A DNA stretch of 64,000 bases from Allobranchiibius huperziae (GCF_013410455.1 NZ_JACCFW010000001.1:388929-452928), one strand, 5' to 3'; counted from the first letter of the stretch, positions 1 through 8,848 are shown. Notes: generated by a model from the letters alone, not told the origin. A program made the numbers and translations.

Positions 1-345
1 GTCGTCGACGCCGGTCTGCGGGCTCGCACCGCCCTGGCGGAGGGCGGGACGGCCTACCTGCTCGAGAACCGTTGGCGCACAGCATCGGACGTCACCGAGG
101 AGCGTTACGGACTGCCGGGCGCCGGGGATCCGAACGTCATCCTGCTGCGCCAGGGAGGCGGACTGCGCAGGGCCGTCACGATGGACACCGCGCTCGCGGC
201 GTTCGTCTCGGTGTGCGACGGCGAGCTGCCCGCCGGGGCGGCGATCGACGCCATCGCGGACCTGCTGGGGCAGGACGCCGTCGACCTGCGCGCGACCCTG
301 CTGCCGCGGCTGCACGAGCTGGTGGCCGACGGCCTGCTCGTCTGA
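1..345 (+). CDS. C-terminal end of a class I SAM-dependent methyltransferase (partial)
   Basis: An open frame runs from the first base to a TGA at 343-345, giving the last 114 residues of a protein whose start lies outside the window. The tail includes the segments TAYLLENRW and VILLRQGGGLRR and ends in a small acidic, alanine-rich helical domain. This resembles the C-terminus of the roughly 500-residue methyltransferase that commonly sits just upstream of topA in actinobacteria. The catalytic SAM-binding part is not visible, so the call rests on the tail and on gene order. About 120 bp separate it from topA on the same strand. Confidence 0.6.
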   Translation, partial: VVDAGLRARTALAEGGTAYLLENRWRTASDVTEERYGLPGAGDPNVILLRQGGGLRRAVTMDTALAAFVSVCDGELPAGAAIDAIADLLGQDAVDLRATLLPRLHELVADGLLV

Positions 346-463
346 GGACGGCGGTGGGCCCTGCAGCCCACGTCCAGCCTTGACCGGTTACCGTCTAAGC
401 GCCCGAGGTCGAGGCGGTGACGAATCCACCGCACCAGGGTGACTACGCAAGGAGAGTCCAGTA

Positions 464-3244
464 GTGCCACGAAAGCTCGTCATCGTCGAGTCCCCCGCCA
501 AGGCCAAGAAGATCGGCGGATATCTCGGCTCCGACTACGTCGTCGACGCCAGCGTCGGCCACATCCGCGACCTGCCGACCCCGTCGGAGATGCCCGCGGA
601 CATGAAGAAGGGCCCGTACGGCAAGTTCGCCGTCGACGTGGACAACGGTTTCGACGCCTACTACGTGGTCGACCCGGACAAGCGCAAGAAGGTCGCCGAG
701 CTCAAGCGCCTGCTGAAGGACTCCGACGAGCTGCTGCTCGCGACCGATGAGGACCGCGAGGGCGAGGCCATCGCGTGGCACCTGCTGGAGGTCCTCAAGC
801 CCAAGGTGCCGGTGCGCCGGATGGTCTTCCACGAGATCACCAAGGAAGCGATCGTCCGCGCCGCGCAGGACACCCGCGAGCTGGACACCGACCTGGTCGA
901 CGCGCAGGAGACCCGCCGCATCCTCGACCGTCTCTACGGCTACGAGGTCAGCCCCGTGCTGTGGCGCAAGATCCGCCAGGGCCTGTCGGCCGGGCGCGTG
1001 CAGTCCGTCGCGACCCGCTTGGTGGTGCAGCGCGAGCGCGAGCGGATGGCGTTCCGGTCCGCCTCGTACTGGGACGTCGAGGGCGACTTCGCCCCTCAGG
1101 AGGCCGGTCAGTCGTTCGCGGCCCGGCTGAGCTCGGTGGACGGCGTACGCGTCGCCACCGGTCGCGACTTCGCCGACAGCGGCGAGCTGCGTGCCAGCAA
1201 CGTCGTGCACCTGGACCAGTCCCGCGCGACCTCCATCGCGAACGCCGTCGCCGCGGCCACCGCCACGGTCAGCTCGGTGCAGGAGAAGCCGTACACCCGC
1301 AGGCCGTCCGCGCCGTTCACGACCTCGACGCTGCAGCAGGAGGCCAGCCGCAAGCTGCGCCTGTCGAGCAAGAACGCGATGCGCGTCGCTCAGCGGCTGT
1401 ACGAGAACGGCTACATCACCTACATGCGTACCGACTCCACGACGCTGTCGGAGTCGGCCATGACGGCTGCGCGTGCGCAGGCCAGTGACATGTACGGCGC
1501 GGAGTACATCACCGACACCCCGCGTCGTTACGAGAAGAAGGCCAAGGGCGCCCAGGAGGCGCACGAGGCGATCCGGCCAGCCGGTGACCGCTTCCGTACG
1601 CCGGCGCAGGTCGCCGGTGAGCTGCGCGGCGAGGACTTCTCCCTCTACGAACTGATCTGGAAGCGCACCGTCGCCTCGCAGATGACCGACGCCCGCGGCT
1701 CGACCGCGACCGTGCGCCTCAGCGTGCCGGTGGCCAGCAGCGGCGTGGCCGAGCAGGTCGAGTTCAGCGCCAGCGGCACCGTCATCACCTTCCGCGGGTT
1801 CCTCGCGGCGTATGAGGAGGGTCGCGACGCCGGCGACGCGACGGACGCCTCCGAGCAGGAGCGCCGCCTGCCGCAGCTGACCGAGGGCGCACTTCTCGAC
1901 GTCGAGCGCGCCGAGGCCGACGGCCACGAGACGAGCCCGCCCGCCCGCTACACCGAGGCCAGCCTGGTCAAGGCGATGGAGGAGCGCGGGATCGGCCGCC
2001 CGTCGACGTACGCCGCGACGGTGGGCACGATCCAGGACCGCGGCTACGTGCGCACCAAGGGCACTGCCCTGGTGCCGACGTGGCTGGCGTTCGCCGTCAC
2101 CCGTCTGCTGGAGGAGCACTTCCCCTCCCTGGTCGACTACGACTTCACCGCCTCCATGGAGGAGGGCCTGGACCTCATCGCCTCCGGCGATCGCGGCCGG
2201 GTGGAGTGGCTCAACAAGTTCTACTTCGGCGCCACCGGGCAGACCGTCGAGGGGCTTCGCGAGATGGTCGAGCACCTCGGTGAGATCGACGCTCGCGAGA
2301 TCTCCACGATCGACCTCGGCGACGGCATGGTCGTGCGCGTCGGCCGCTACGGCCCGTACGTCGAGCAGGTCGTGCCCGTCGGCGTCGACCCTGCGACCGG
2401 TGAGGTCACCGGCGAGGCGCCCGACCCGGACGCCAAGCCGCGGCGCGCCACCATCGGCGACGATGTCGCCCCCGACGAGATGTCGCCGGAGAAGGCGCGC
2501 GAGCTGCTCGCGACCGCCGACGACGACGGTCGGGTGCTCGGCAAGGACCCGGAGACCGGGCACGACATCATCGCCCGCGCAGGCCGTTACGGGCCGTACG
2601 TGACCGAGGTGCTGCCGGAGGAGCCGGCGGCCGAGAAGCCCGCCAAGGGCAAGAAGAAGGCCGCCAAGACCAAGCCGCGGACCGCGTCGCTCTTCAAGGA
2701 CATGGACCTTGCGACGATCGAGCTGGACGCCGCGCTGAAGCTGCTCAGCCTCCCGCGGGTCGTCGGCACGGTCACCGAGGGCGACGAGGCCACACAGGTC
2801 GAGATCACCGCGCAGAACGGCCGCTACGGGCCCTACCTGAAGAAGGGCACCGACTCGCGCTCGCTCGTCACCGAGCAGCAGCTCTTCGACATCACGCTCG
2901 AGGAGGCCGTCGCGATCTACGCCGAGCCCAAGCGCCGGGGTCGCGCCGCGACGCCGCCGTTGAAGGAGCTGGGTGAGGACCCGGTGTCCGGCAAGCCGGT
3001 GGTGGTCAAGGACGGCCGGTTCGGCCCGTACGTCACCGACGGCGAGAGCAACGCGACGCTGCGCAAGGACGACGACCCGGAGTCGATCACGCCGGAGCGC
3101 GGCTTCGAGCTGCTCGCCGAGAAGCGCGCGAAGGGTCCGACGACCCGCAAGCGCGCGGTGAAGAAGACCGCGAAGAAGTCGACGGCCAAGAAGAGCACCG
3201 CGAAGAAGACCACGGCGAAGAAGTCGGCGGCCAAGAGCAGCTGA
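464..3244 (+). CDS. topA: DNA topoisomerase I (type IA)
   Basis: This enzyme relaxes negatively supercoiled DNA by a single-strand break and passage through a transient 5'-phosphotyrosine link. The product has 926 residues. The N-terminus (KLVIVESPAKAKKIGGYL) opens the TOPRIM domain, and the acidic cluster TDEDREGEAIAWH lies near residue 90. The active-site region YITYMRTDST places the catalytic tyrosine at about residue 320. After the core come several C-terminal repeats with GRYGPYV-like motifs instead of Zn ribbons, then a tail of KKTAKKSTAKK-type repeats, both typical of actinobacterial TopA. The GTG start at 464 is chosen because AAGGAG lies at about 449-454 and the family N-terminus begins there. 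It appears monocistronic. Confidence 0.98.
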   Translation: MPRKLVIVESPAKAKKIGGYLGSDYVVDASVGHIRDLPTPSEMPADMKKGPYGKFAVDVDNGFDAYYVVDPDKRKKVAELKRLLKDSDELLLATDEDREGEAIAWHLLEVLKPKVPVRRMVFHEITKEAIVRAAQDTRELDTDLVDAQETRRILDRLYGYEVSPVLWRKIRQGLSAGRVQSVATRLVVQRERERMAFRSASYWDVEGDFAPQEAGQSFAARLSSVDGVRVATGRDFADSGELRASNVVHLDQSRATSIANAVAAATATVSSVQEKPYTRRPSAPFTTSTLQQEASRKLRLSSKNAMRVAQRLYENGYITYMRTDSTTLSESAMTAARAQASDMYGAEYITDTPRRYEKKAKGAQEAHEAIRPAGDRFRTPAQVAGELRGEDFSLYELIWKRTVASQMTDARGSTATVRLSVPVASSGVAEQVEFSASGTVITFRGFLAAYEEGRDAGDATDASEQERRLPQLTEGALLDVERAEADGHETSPPARYTEASLVKAMEERGIGRPSTYAATVGTIQDRGYVRTKGTALVPTWLAFAVTRLLEEHFPSLVDYDFTASMEEGLDLIASGDRGRVEWLNKFYFGATGQTVEGLREMVEHLGEIDAREISTIDLGDGMVVRVGRYGPYVEQVVPVGVDPATGEVTGEAPDPDAKPRRATIGDDVAPDEMSPEKARELLATADDDGRVLGKDPETGHDIIARAGRYGPYVTEVLPEEPAAEKPAKGKKKAAKTKPRTASLFKDMDLATIELDAALKLLSLPRVVGTVTEGDEATQVEITAQNGRYGPYLKKGTDSRSLVTEQQLFDITLEEAVAIYAEPKRRGRAATPPLKELGEDPVSGKPVVVKDGRFGPYVTDGESNATLRKDDDPESITPERGFELLAEKRAKGPTTRKRAVKKTAKKSTAKKSTAKKTTAKKSAAKSS

Positions 3245-3256
3245 CCCACTCCGCCG

Positions 3257-3325
3257 AGTGGCATAGATATGTTTCGAGTGCACCGCTCATAGGTGCGCCA
3301 CTCGAGGCGTAGGTATGCCACTCGG
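3257..3325. repeat. 69-bp dispersed palindromic repeat, copy 1
   Basis: The element begins AGTGGCA and ends TGCCACTCGG, so its ends are inverted repeats. The pairing extends outward as CGCCGAGTGGCATA (3252-3265) against TATGCCACTCGGCG (3314-3327). An inner hairpin pairs around CGAGTGCACC and GGTGC..CACTCG. It sits just after the topA stop codon. A second 69-bp element of the same layout lies at 52273-52341: about 47 of 69 positions agree by eye, and the last 22 positions differ at only one. It may also serve as the topA terminator, although no T-tract follows. Confidence 0.6.
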
Positions 3326-3356
3326 CGAGGGTGACCGCAGTCGGGTCGTCCTGACA

Positions 3357-3387
3357 TCATCGATCGGTACCCCCTACCGATCGATGA
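3357..3387. promoter_or_regulatory. 13-bp perfect inverted repeat before the alcohol dehydrogenase gene
   Basis: TCATCGATCGGTA (3357-3369) pairs exactly with TACCGATCGATGA (3375-3387) around five C residues. The right arm ends about 10 bases before the ATG at 3398 and runs into the GAGGA that would be the ribosome binding site. It could be a regulator's operator or an mRNA hairpin that hides the start. Which of these it is cannot be told from the sequence alone. Confidence 0.5.
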
Positions 3388-3397
3388 GGACACCGTC

Positions 3398-4417
3398 ATG
3401 GCCACTGTTCGTGCAGCGCAGGTCGATTCCAAGGGCGGGGACTTCCGCATCGTCGATAACGACGTGCGGGAGCCGGGCCGCCGACAGGTGCGGATCACCG
3501 TCGAGGCCTGCGGCGTATGCCATTCCGACGCCGCCTTCGTGCACGCGGCGTTCCCGAACGTGCAGTTCCCCCTGGTCACCGGCCACGAGATCGCGGGCCG
3601 GATCGACGCGCTGGGCGAGGACGTCGAGGGCTGGGAGGTCGGCGACCGGGTGGAGGTCGGCTGGTTCGGCGGCAACTGCGGACACTGCCTGGCCTGCCGC
3701 GAGGGCGACTTCATCAACTGCGCCGAGCTGCAGGTGCCCGGCTGGGCCTACCCCGGCGGGTACGCCGACTCGGTGATCGTCCCGGCAACCGCGCTCGCGC
3801 GCATCCCGGAGGGCATGAGCGCAGTGCAGGCCGCGCCGATGGGGTGCGCCGGCGTGACGACGTACTCCGCGCTGCGCTCCAGCATCGCCAAGCCGGGGGA
3901 CCTGGTGGCGATCCTCGGGATCGGCGGTCTCGGTCACCTCGGCGTGCAGTTCGCGGCGAAGCTCGGCTTCGAGACCGTGGCCATCGCCCGCGGCGCCGAC
4001 AAGAAGGACTCCGCGCTGGAGCTCGGCGCGAAGCACTACATCGAGAGCAACTCCGAGAACGTCGCGGAGGCGCTGCAGAAGCTCGGCGGCGCCAAGGTCG
4101 TGCTTGCGACCGCCGCGAACGCCGACGCCATGTCGGCCACCATCGACGGGCTGACCCACCGCGGCGAGCTGATCGCGATCGGCGCCGTGCCCGAGGCCAT
4201 CCAGGTCAGCCCAACGCAGCTGATCATGGGCAGCAAGACCGTGCACGGGCATCCGTCGGGCACCGCCCAGGAGGTGCAGGAGACGATGGAGTTCGCCCAG
4301 GCACACGGCGTACGCGTGATGACCGAGGAAGCGCCGCTGAGCGACGTCAACGATGCCTTCGCGAAGATGATGAGCGGCGAGGCGCGCTACCGGATGGTGC
4401 TGACCACCGGCAACTGA
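3398..4417 (+). CDS. Zinc-dependent alcohol dehydrogenase (AdhP-like)
   Basis: A medium-chain dehydrogenase/reductase of 339 residues that would oxidise alcohols or reduce aldehydes with NAD(H). The catalytic zinc site is visible as ACGVCHSDAAF followed by VTGHEIAGRID. The structural zinc site is intact as CGHCLACREGDFINC with four cysteines. The Rossmann fold carries the nucleotide-binding run GIGGLGHLGVQFA near residue 175. The length fits the AdhP/AdhA subgroup. The gene stands alone between topA and a lipoprotein gene, and its leader holds a perfect inverted repeat at 3357-3387 that suggests specific regulation. The substrate cannot be deduced. Confidence 0.92.
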   Translation: MATVRAAQVDSKGGDFRIVDNDVREPGRRQVRITVEACGVCHSDAAFVHAAFPNVQFPLVTGHEIAGRIDALGEDVEGWEVGDRVEVGWFGGNCGHCLACREGDFINCAELQVPGWAYPGGYADSVIVPATALARIPEGMSAVQAAPMGCAGVTTYSALRSSIAKPGDLVAILGIGGLGHLGVQFAAKLGFETVAIARGADKKDSALELGAKHYIESNSENVAEALQKLGGAKVVLATAANADAMSATIDGLTHRGELIAIGAVPEAIQVSPTQLIMGSKTVHGHPSGTAQEVQETMEFAQAHGVRVMTEEAPLSDVNDAFAKMMSGEARYRMVLTTGN

Positions 4418-4489
4418 TCAGGTGAGGCGTGGAACCGCTCCGGCGGTGCGCCCGTCGTATTCCCAACGTCACCTACGAAGGGAATGCTC

Positions 4490-5203
4490 ATGCGTACCAC
4501 CCTCACCCGGATCGCCGTCGCCTCTCTGAGCGCCACCGCCGTCGTCGGCATCGCCGCCTGCGGGCCGGGCGGAGCACCCTCGGTGGGCGCGCCCACCAGC
4601 GGCGGCTCGACCTCCTCGTCCTCGTCCGCCGCGCCGACCAGCCCGTCCTCGCCGTCGACCCCCTCCACGAGTTCGACGTCTCCGTCCAGCCCCGCGACCC
4701 CGTCCACGACGACGTCCTCGTCATCGGACAGCACCTCGGCTCCGGCCGGCACCGCGCTGCCCGCCGGCTGCAGCACGAAGCTGAGCCCGCAGACGGCGGC
4801 GCTGCGCTACGGCCAGCCCGCGGTCTACAAGGACGACAACGGCACGACGGTGTGCATGACCGTCAAGAAGCTGACGGTCGCGCCGGAGTCGGCGTACGGC
4901 GGCACGGTCTCCAAGGCCAACGGCACGCTCTACTACATGACCGTCAACTACGCGAACGTCACCGGCGGCACCAAGCAGGTGGAGGCCGGTGACATGAACC
5001 AGCTGGAGCTGCACCCGATCTTCAGCGAGTCCCAGACCGGCAAGACGCTCTACTCCTCCGTGCCGGGATGCGACAACGACTCTGACTACACCCCCATCCC
5101 CGCCGGGCAGTCGCGCGACACCTGCATCGCCTACCAGATCACCGGCGCCACGGTGACCTCGTCGGTCTACGACAACTACACGCTGCGCTACACCTGGAAG
5201 TGA
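4490..5203 (+). CDS. Secreted lipoprotein with Ser/Thr/Pro-rich linker
   Basis: A 237-residue protein with a short basic N-terminus, a hydrophobic segment and a lipobox (VGIAAC) that would be lipidated by Lgt and cleaved by LspA. A low-complexity linker of Ser, Thr and Pro (about residues 30-85) leads to a C-terminal extracytoplasmic domain of about 150 residues with TVCMTVKKLTVAP and YYMTVNYANVTGG segments, which looks like a beta-sandwich. Three or four cysteines in this domain could form disulfides. Start choice: the ATG at 4484 directly abuts the GAAGGGA ribosome site, so the in-frame ATG at 4490 is preferred. The function is unknown. Confidence 0.8.
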   Translation: MRTTLTRIAVASLSATAVVGIAACGPGGAPSVGAPTSGGSTSSSSSAAPTSPSSPSTPSTSSTSPSSPATPSTTTSSSSDSTSAPAGTALPAGCSTKLSPQTAALRYGQPAVYKDDNGTTVCMTVKKLTVAPESAYGGTVSKANGTLYYMTVNYANVTGGTKQVEAGDMNQLELHPIFSESQTGKTLYSSVPGCDNDSDYTPIPAGQSRDTCIAYQITGATVTSSVYDNYTLRYTWK

Positions 5204-5236
5204 GGCCCCGTCGGGCCCGTGACCTAGGCTCGCGGT

Positions 5237-5863
5237 ATGCCGACCGCCACCGCCCCCTTCGTCGTCTTCGAGGGCGGCGACGGCGCCGGCAAGACCACCC
5301 AGATCGAGGCGCTGCGGGAGTGGCTCTCGCGGGGTGAGCAGGAGGTCGTTGTCACCAGGGAGCCGGGGGGCACGAAGCTCGGGCTGCAGCTGCGGGACCT
5401 GCTGCTGCACGGCGACCACGTCGCACCCCGCGCGGAGGCGCTGATCTTCGCTGCGGACCGGGCCCACCACGTGGAGACGGTGGTGCGCCCGGCGCTGGCG
5501 CGCGGCGCGGTCGTCATCGCCGACCGCTACCAGGACTCCTCGATCGCCTACCAGGGCGCTGGTCGCACGCTGGACGCCAAGGAGATCGCCGAGGTCTCGC
5601 GGTGGGCCACCCAGGGGCTGGTGCCGGACGTGACGATCCTGCTCGACCTCGACCCTGCCGTCGGCCTGGCCCGGCGCGGGCCCGGGGGCGACCGGCTGGA
5701 GCAGGAGAAGGCCGACTTCCACGAACGGGTACGCGCGGGCTTCCTCGCGCTCGCCGCTGCCGCGTCGCACCGCTACCTCGTGGTCGACGCCACGCTGCCG
5801 GCCGAAGAGGTCACGGCGCTGGTGCGCGACCGGGTGGCGCCGATGGTGGAGTGCGCGCCGTGA
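5237..5863 (+). CDS. tmk: Thymidylate kinase
   Basis: Phosphorylates dTMP to dTDP with ATP for dTTP synthesis. The 208-residue length is normal. The P-loop FEGGDGAGKTTQ lies at residues 9-20, the DR(Y/X) motif appears as ADRYQDSSIAYQGAGR near residue 95, and VTREPGG matches the TMP-binding motif. The stop codon overlaps the start of the next gene (GTGA), so tmk and holB are translationally coupled, a common arrangement in actinobacteria. Confidence 0.97.
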   Translation: MPTATAPFVVFEGGDGAGKTTQIEALREWLSRGEQEVVVTREPGGTKLGLQLRDLLLHGDHVAPRAEALIFAADRAHHVETVVRPALARGAVVIADRYQDSSIAYQGAGRTLDAKEIAEVSRWATQGLVPDVTILLDLDPAVGLARRGPGGDRLEQEKADFHERVRAGFLALAAAASHRYLVVDATLPAEEVTALVRDRVAPMVECAP

Positions 5864-7008
5864 GCGTCTGGGACGACGTGATCGACCAGCCCACGGTCGT
5901 CACCACGCTCGACCGGGCGGTGCGCGACCAGACCGCGATGACGCACGGGTGGTTGCTGACCGGGCCCCCGGGGTCCGGAAGATCAACTGCTGCACGGGCT
6001 TTCGCCGCCGCCCTGGAGTGCCCACGGCACGGCTGTGGTGAGTGCCACGAGTGCCGTACGGCGCTCGACGGCAGCCATGCCGACGTCGAGATCGTCGCCA
6101 CGGCGGGCCTGTCGATCCCGGTGCGGCAGGCGCGCGAGCTTGCCCTGCTTGCCCAGGCGAGGCCGTCGGTGGGTGCGTGGCGGGTCATCGTGGTCGAGGA
6201 CGTCGACCGGCTGACCGAGCGCGCGGCCGACGCGCTGCTGAAGGCGTTGGAGGAGCCGGTGTCGCGCACGGTGTGGGTGCTGTGCGCGCCGTCGCTGGAA
6301 GACGTCATCATCACCATCCGCAGCCGCTCGCGGCACGTACGGCTGCGTACGCCGTCCGCGGAGGCGGTCGCGCAGCTGCTGACCCGGCGTAACGGCATCG
6401 ACCCGCAGCTGGCGCTCGACAGCGCCCGCGCGGCGCAGTCCCACGTGGGGCTCGCGCTGCGGTTGGCGCGCGACGAGGGCGCGCGCGAACGCCGCCGGGA
6501 GACACTGCGCTTCGCCGGCGGCATCCACAACCTGGGTGAGGCAATGACCGCTGCGGCGACGCTGGCGTCCATTGCCGGCGACGAGACCAGCGCGGCATCC
6601 GGGGAGCGCGACGCTGCCGAGCGGACGCGGCTGATGGAGCAGTTGGGTGCCGACCCGGCCGCCCGCACGCAGCCGCCGCACATCCGCTCGCAGGTCGCGG
6701 CGTTGGAGAAGGAGCAGAAGACCCGGGCGACCCGCTTCGGCCGCGACGTGGTCGACCGCGCGCTGGTCGATCTGCTGTCGCTCTACCGGGACGCGCTGAT
6801 GGTGCGCTCGGGTGCGCCGGTCGACCTGGTGAACGCGGACCTGGGCGATCAGGTGCGCGACGTCGCCCAGAGCCACAGCGCCGAGCAGCTGCTCAACGCG
6901 ATGGACGCGATCGGGGTGGCGCGGGAGCGGATCGAGGCCGCGGTGCCGCCGCTGTTGGCGTTGGAGTCGATGACCATCTCGTTGCAGGTCAAGGGGGTTC
7001 GCGTATGA
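5860..7008 (+). CDS. holB: DNA polymerase III delta' subunit
   Basis: A clamp-loader AAA+ subunit of 382 residues. The GTG start at 5860 overlaps the tmk stop as GTGA, and the protein begins SVWDDVIDQPTVVTTLDRAV, as expected for the family. The P-loop reads GPPGSGRST with arginine in place of the usual lysine, in keeping with delta' being a poor or inactive ATPase. A zinc-binding cluster follows (CPRHGCGECHEC). VIVVEDVDRLTERAADALLKALEEP is the Walker B and sensor region. The gene overlaps the next one by ATGA, forming a tmk-holB-hydrolase operon. Confidence 0.93.
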   Translation: MSVWDDVIDQPTVVTTLDRAVRDQTAMTHGWLLTGPPGSGRSTAARAFAAALECPRHGCGECHECRTALDGSHADVEIVATAGLSIPVRQARELALLAQARPSVGAWRVIVVEDVDRLTERAADALLKALEEPVSRTVWVLCAPSLEDVIITIRSRSRHVRLRTPSAEAVAQLLTRRNGIDPQLALDSARAAQSHVGLALRLARDEGARERRRETLRFAGGIHNLGEAMTAAATLASIAGDETSAASGERDAAERTRLMEQLGADPAARTQPPHIRSQVAALEKEQKTRATRFGRDVVDRALVDLLSLYRDALMVRSGAPVDLVNADLGDQVRDVAQSHSAEQLLNAMDAIGVARERIEAAVPPLLALESMTISLQVKGVRV

Positions 7009-8534
7009 GGCGCCGGTCGTTCTATACCGCGTCCGCCGCTCTTGTGGGTGCGTCGCTGGCGCTGTCGGGGTGCAGTCTCGTGGGCTCGTCCACCCCATCG
7101 TCCTCGACGCCGGTGCCCCCGTCGGTGACCCGTGCGCCGACGCCGACGCTGGCGAAGTTCTACAGCCAGAAGATCGCGTGGAAGGACTGCGACGGCGTGC
7201 AGTGCGCGAAGCTGACCGTGCCGCTGGACTACGCGAACCCGACCGGCGCCACGATCCAGCTGGCGATCGACAGAGTGCCGGCCACCGGGTCGCGCAAGGG
7301 CTCGCTGGTCGTCAACCCGGGTGGCCCGGGTGGGTCGGGCTACGACTACGCGGCGGCAGCCGACCAGATCGTGACCGGCTCGATCCGCAAGGCGTACGAC
7401 GTGGTCGGTTTCGATCCGCGCGGGGTGCAGCGCTCGGATCCGATCGAGTGTGTGAGCGGTTCGCAGCTCGACAGCATCCTGGGCTCCGACCCCACGCCGG
7501 ACGACGCAGCCGAGGTGGCGGCTGCCACCGCCACGGCCAAGGGCTTCGGCGCGGCCTGTAAGGCGAACGCCGGGCCGCTGCTCGGGCACGTGTCGACCGT
7601 CGAGGTGGCCCGGGATCTCGACGTGCTGCGTGCCGCGCTCGGCAGCCCGAAGCTGGACTACCTGGGCAAGTCCTACGGCACGCTCATCGGCTCGACGTAC
7701 GCCGGCCTCTTTCCGCACAACGTCGGTCGGATGGTGCTCGACGGGGTGGTGCCGCCGGATCTCACGTCCGAGCAGGTCGCGCAGGGGCAGGCGGGCGGCT
7801 TCGAGCTGGCCACCCGCTCGTACGTCGCGAACTGCGTGTCGTCGGGGGACTGCCCGCTCGGGTCTTCCGTCGATGCCGGGATGGCGCGCATCCGGGCGTT
7901 CTTGAAGCAGGTCGACGCGGAGCCGCTGCCGGTCTCCGGCCAGGGCGACGTGAAGAAGCTGACGGAGGGTTGGGCCTCGCTCGGCATCGCGGAGGCGATG
8001 TACGACAAGGGGTCGTGGTCGACGCTCACGAAGGCGATGAAGCAGGCGTTCAGTGGCAAGGGCGACCGTCTGATGGCGCTGGCCGACCAGTACGCCGACC
8101 GCGGCAGCGACGGCAAGTACCAGGGCAACATCATGCAGGTGGGCAACACGGTGAACTGCCTCGACCAGCCGTCCAGCTCGAACCCGGCGACCTACGAGGC
8201 CGACGTGACGTCGTTCTCCAAGACCGCGCCGACATGGGGGCCGTTCCTGGCGTGGTCGGGGCTGACCTGCGCCGAGTGGCCGCTCAAGGCGACCGGCACC
8301 GCGCACCGCATCTCTGCGGCTGGCTCGGGCCCGATCCTCGTGGTGGGCACGACGCGCGACCCCGCGACGCCGTACGCCTGGAGCCAGCGGCTCGCCTCAG
8401 AGCTGTCGAACGGGCACCTGCTGACGTACGACGGTGACGGGCACACGGCGTACGGCCAGTCCGGCTGCGTCGACGACACGGTGGACGCGTACCTGCTGGA
8501 GGGCAAGGTGCCCGCAGAGGGCACACGCTGCTGA
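7005..8534 (+). CDS. Alpha/beta hydrolase lipoprotein, tripeptidyl aminopeptidase (TAP)-like
   Basis: A secreted serine hydrolase of 509 residues with a lipobox (LALSGC) after the signal peptide and a Ser/Pro linker. The catalytic domain opens with KIAWKDCDGVQCAKLTVPLDY, and the oxyanion region reads NPGGPGGSGYDY. The nucleophile motif is GKSYG with Ser near residue 223. The C-terminal TAP-like segment contains VVGTTRDPATPYAW (acid) and DGDGHTAYG (His), followed by a disulfide-forming Cys pair. This matches the Streptomyces tripeptidyl aminopeptidase/SlpD-SlpE family, which trims peptides outside the cell. The start overlaps the holB stop by ATGA. Confidence 0.9.
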   Translation: MRRRSFYTASAALVGASLALSGCSLVGSSTPSSSTPVPPSVTRAPTPTLAKFYSQKIAWKDCDGVQCAKLTVPLDYANPTGATIQLAIDRVPATGSRKGSLVVNPGGPGGSGYDYAAAADQIVTGSIRKAYDVVGFDPRGVQRSDPIECVSGSQLDSILGSDPTPDDAAEVAAATATAKGFGAACKANAGPLLGHVSTVEVARDLDVLRAALGSPKLDYLGKSYGTLIGSTYAGLFPHNVGRMVLDGVVPPDLTSEQVAQGQAGGFELATRSYVANCVSSGDCPLGSSVDAGMARIRAFLKQVDAEPLPVSGQGDVKKLTEGWASLGIAEAMYDKGSWSTLTKAMKQAFSGKGDRLMALADQYADRGSDGKYQGNIMQVGNTVNCLDQPSSSNPATYEADVTSFSKTAPTWGPFLAWSGLTCAEWPLKATGTAHRISAAGSGPILVVGTTRDPATPYAWSQRLASELSNGHLLTYDGDGHTAYGQSGCVDDTVDAYLLEGKVPAEGTRC

Positions 8535-8546
8535 GCTCCTCCATCC

Positions 8547-8608
8547 TGACGGCCTTCCCGCCCGTTGACGGCGTTCGATCCCCGTCACTCGCCGCCAACG
8601 CCGTCACC
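8547..8608 (+). terminator. Hairpin and tandem repeat after the TAP-like hydrolase gene
   Basis: GTTGACGGCGTT (8564-8575) pairs with AACGCCGTCACC (8597-8608) with one mismatch across a 21-nt loop. The same TGACGG core also starts at 8547, giving two tandem copies 19 nt apart. A related structure with the same core and 19-nt spacing lies at 59831-59898. It is probably the transcription terminator of the tmk operon, though it has no T-run. Confidence 0.5.
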
Positions 8609-8628
8609 GTGGCTGGGTGCTCGCCCGA

Positions 8629-8659
8629 TTCGAGCCTGGGCCGGGTCCCTGCGTATACT
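8629..8659 (+). promoter_or_regulatory. Possible sigma-70-type promoter of tRNA-Thr
   Basis: TATACT at 8654-8659 is a good -10 hexamer, 38 bases before the mature tRNA 5' end. The best -35 candidate is TTCGAG at 8629-8634 with a 19-base spacer, which is weak. The -10 is the stronger part of the call. Confidence 0.35.
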
Positions 8660-8697
8660 CGGCCGCGCGCTCAAGCAGCCTGGCTGCTGGGGCGCAC

Positions 8698-8770
8698 GCC
8701 GCTTTAGCTCAGTCGGTAGAGCAATTCACTCGTAATGAATAGGTCATCGGTTCGACTCCGATAAGCGGCT
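8698..8770 (+). tRNA. tRNA-Thr (anticodon CGT)
   Basis: A complete 73-nt cloverleaf. The acceptor stem pairs GCCGCTT with AAGCGGC, followed by discriminator T. The D arm is GCTC AGTCGGTA GAGC. The anticodon stem ATTCA/TGAAT encloses loop CTCGTAA with anticodon CGT at 8731-8733. The T arm ATCGG TTCGACT CCGAT is intact. CCA is not encoded. The gene marks the left edge of the accessory region, and tRNA genes are common integration sites. Confidence 0.95.
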
Positions 8771-8774
8771 CGAC

Positions 8775-8799
8775 ACGCCCTCACCGCTGGTGGGGGCGT
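8775..8799 (+). terminator. Hairpin terminator after tRNA-Thr
   Basis: ACGCCC (8775-8780) pairs with GGGCGT (8794-8799), with an inner ACC/GGT pair around a GCT loop. A short T-containing stretch follows. Its position directly after the tRNA supports a terminator role. Confidence 0.5.
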
Positions 8800-8848
8800 T
8801 CTTGCGTCCGGGCACCTCATCCAGAGCAGACCCAAATAATTCCCCGGC

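Noticed and set aside
443-3283. 946-residue open frame antisense to topA
   Set aside because: It exactly mirrors topA, is Leu/Arg/Gly-rich with no domain, and arises from high-GC codon bias.
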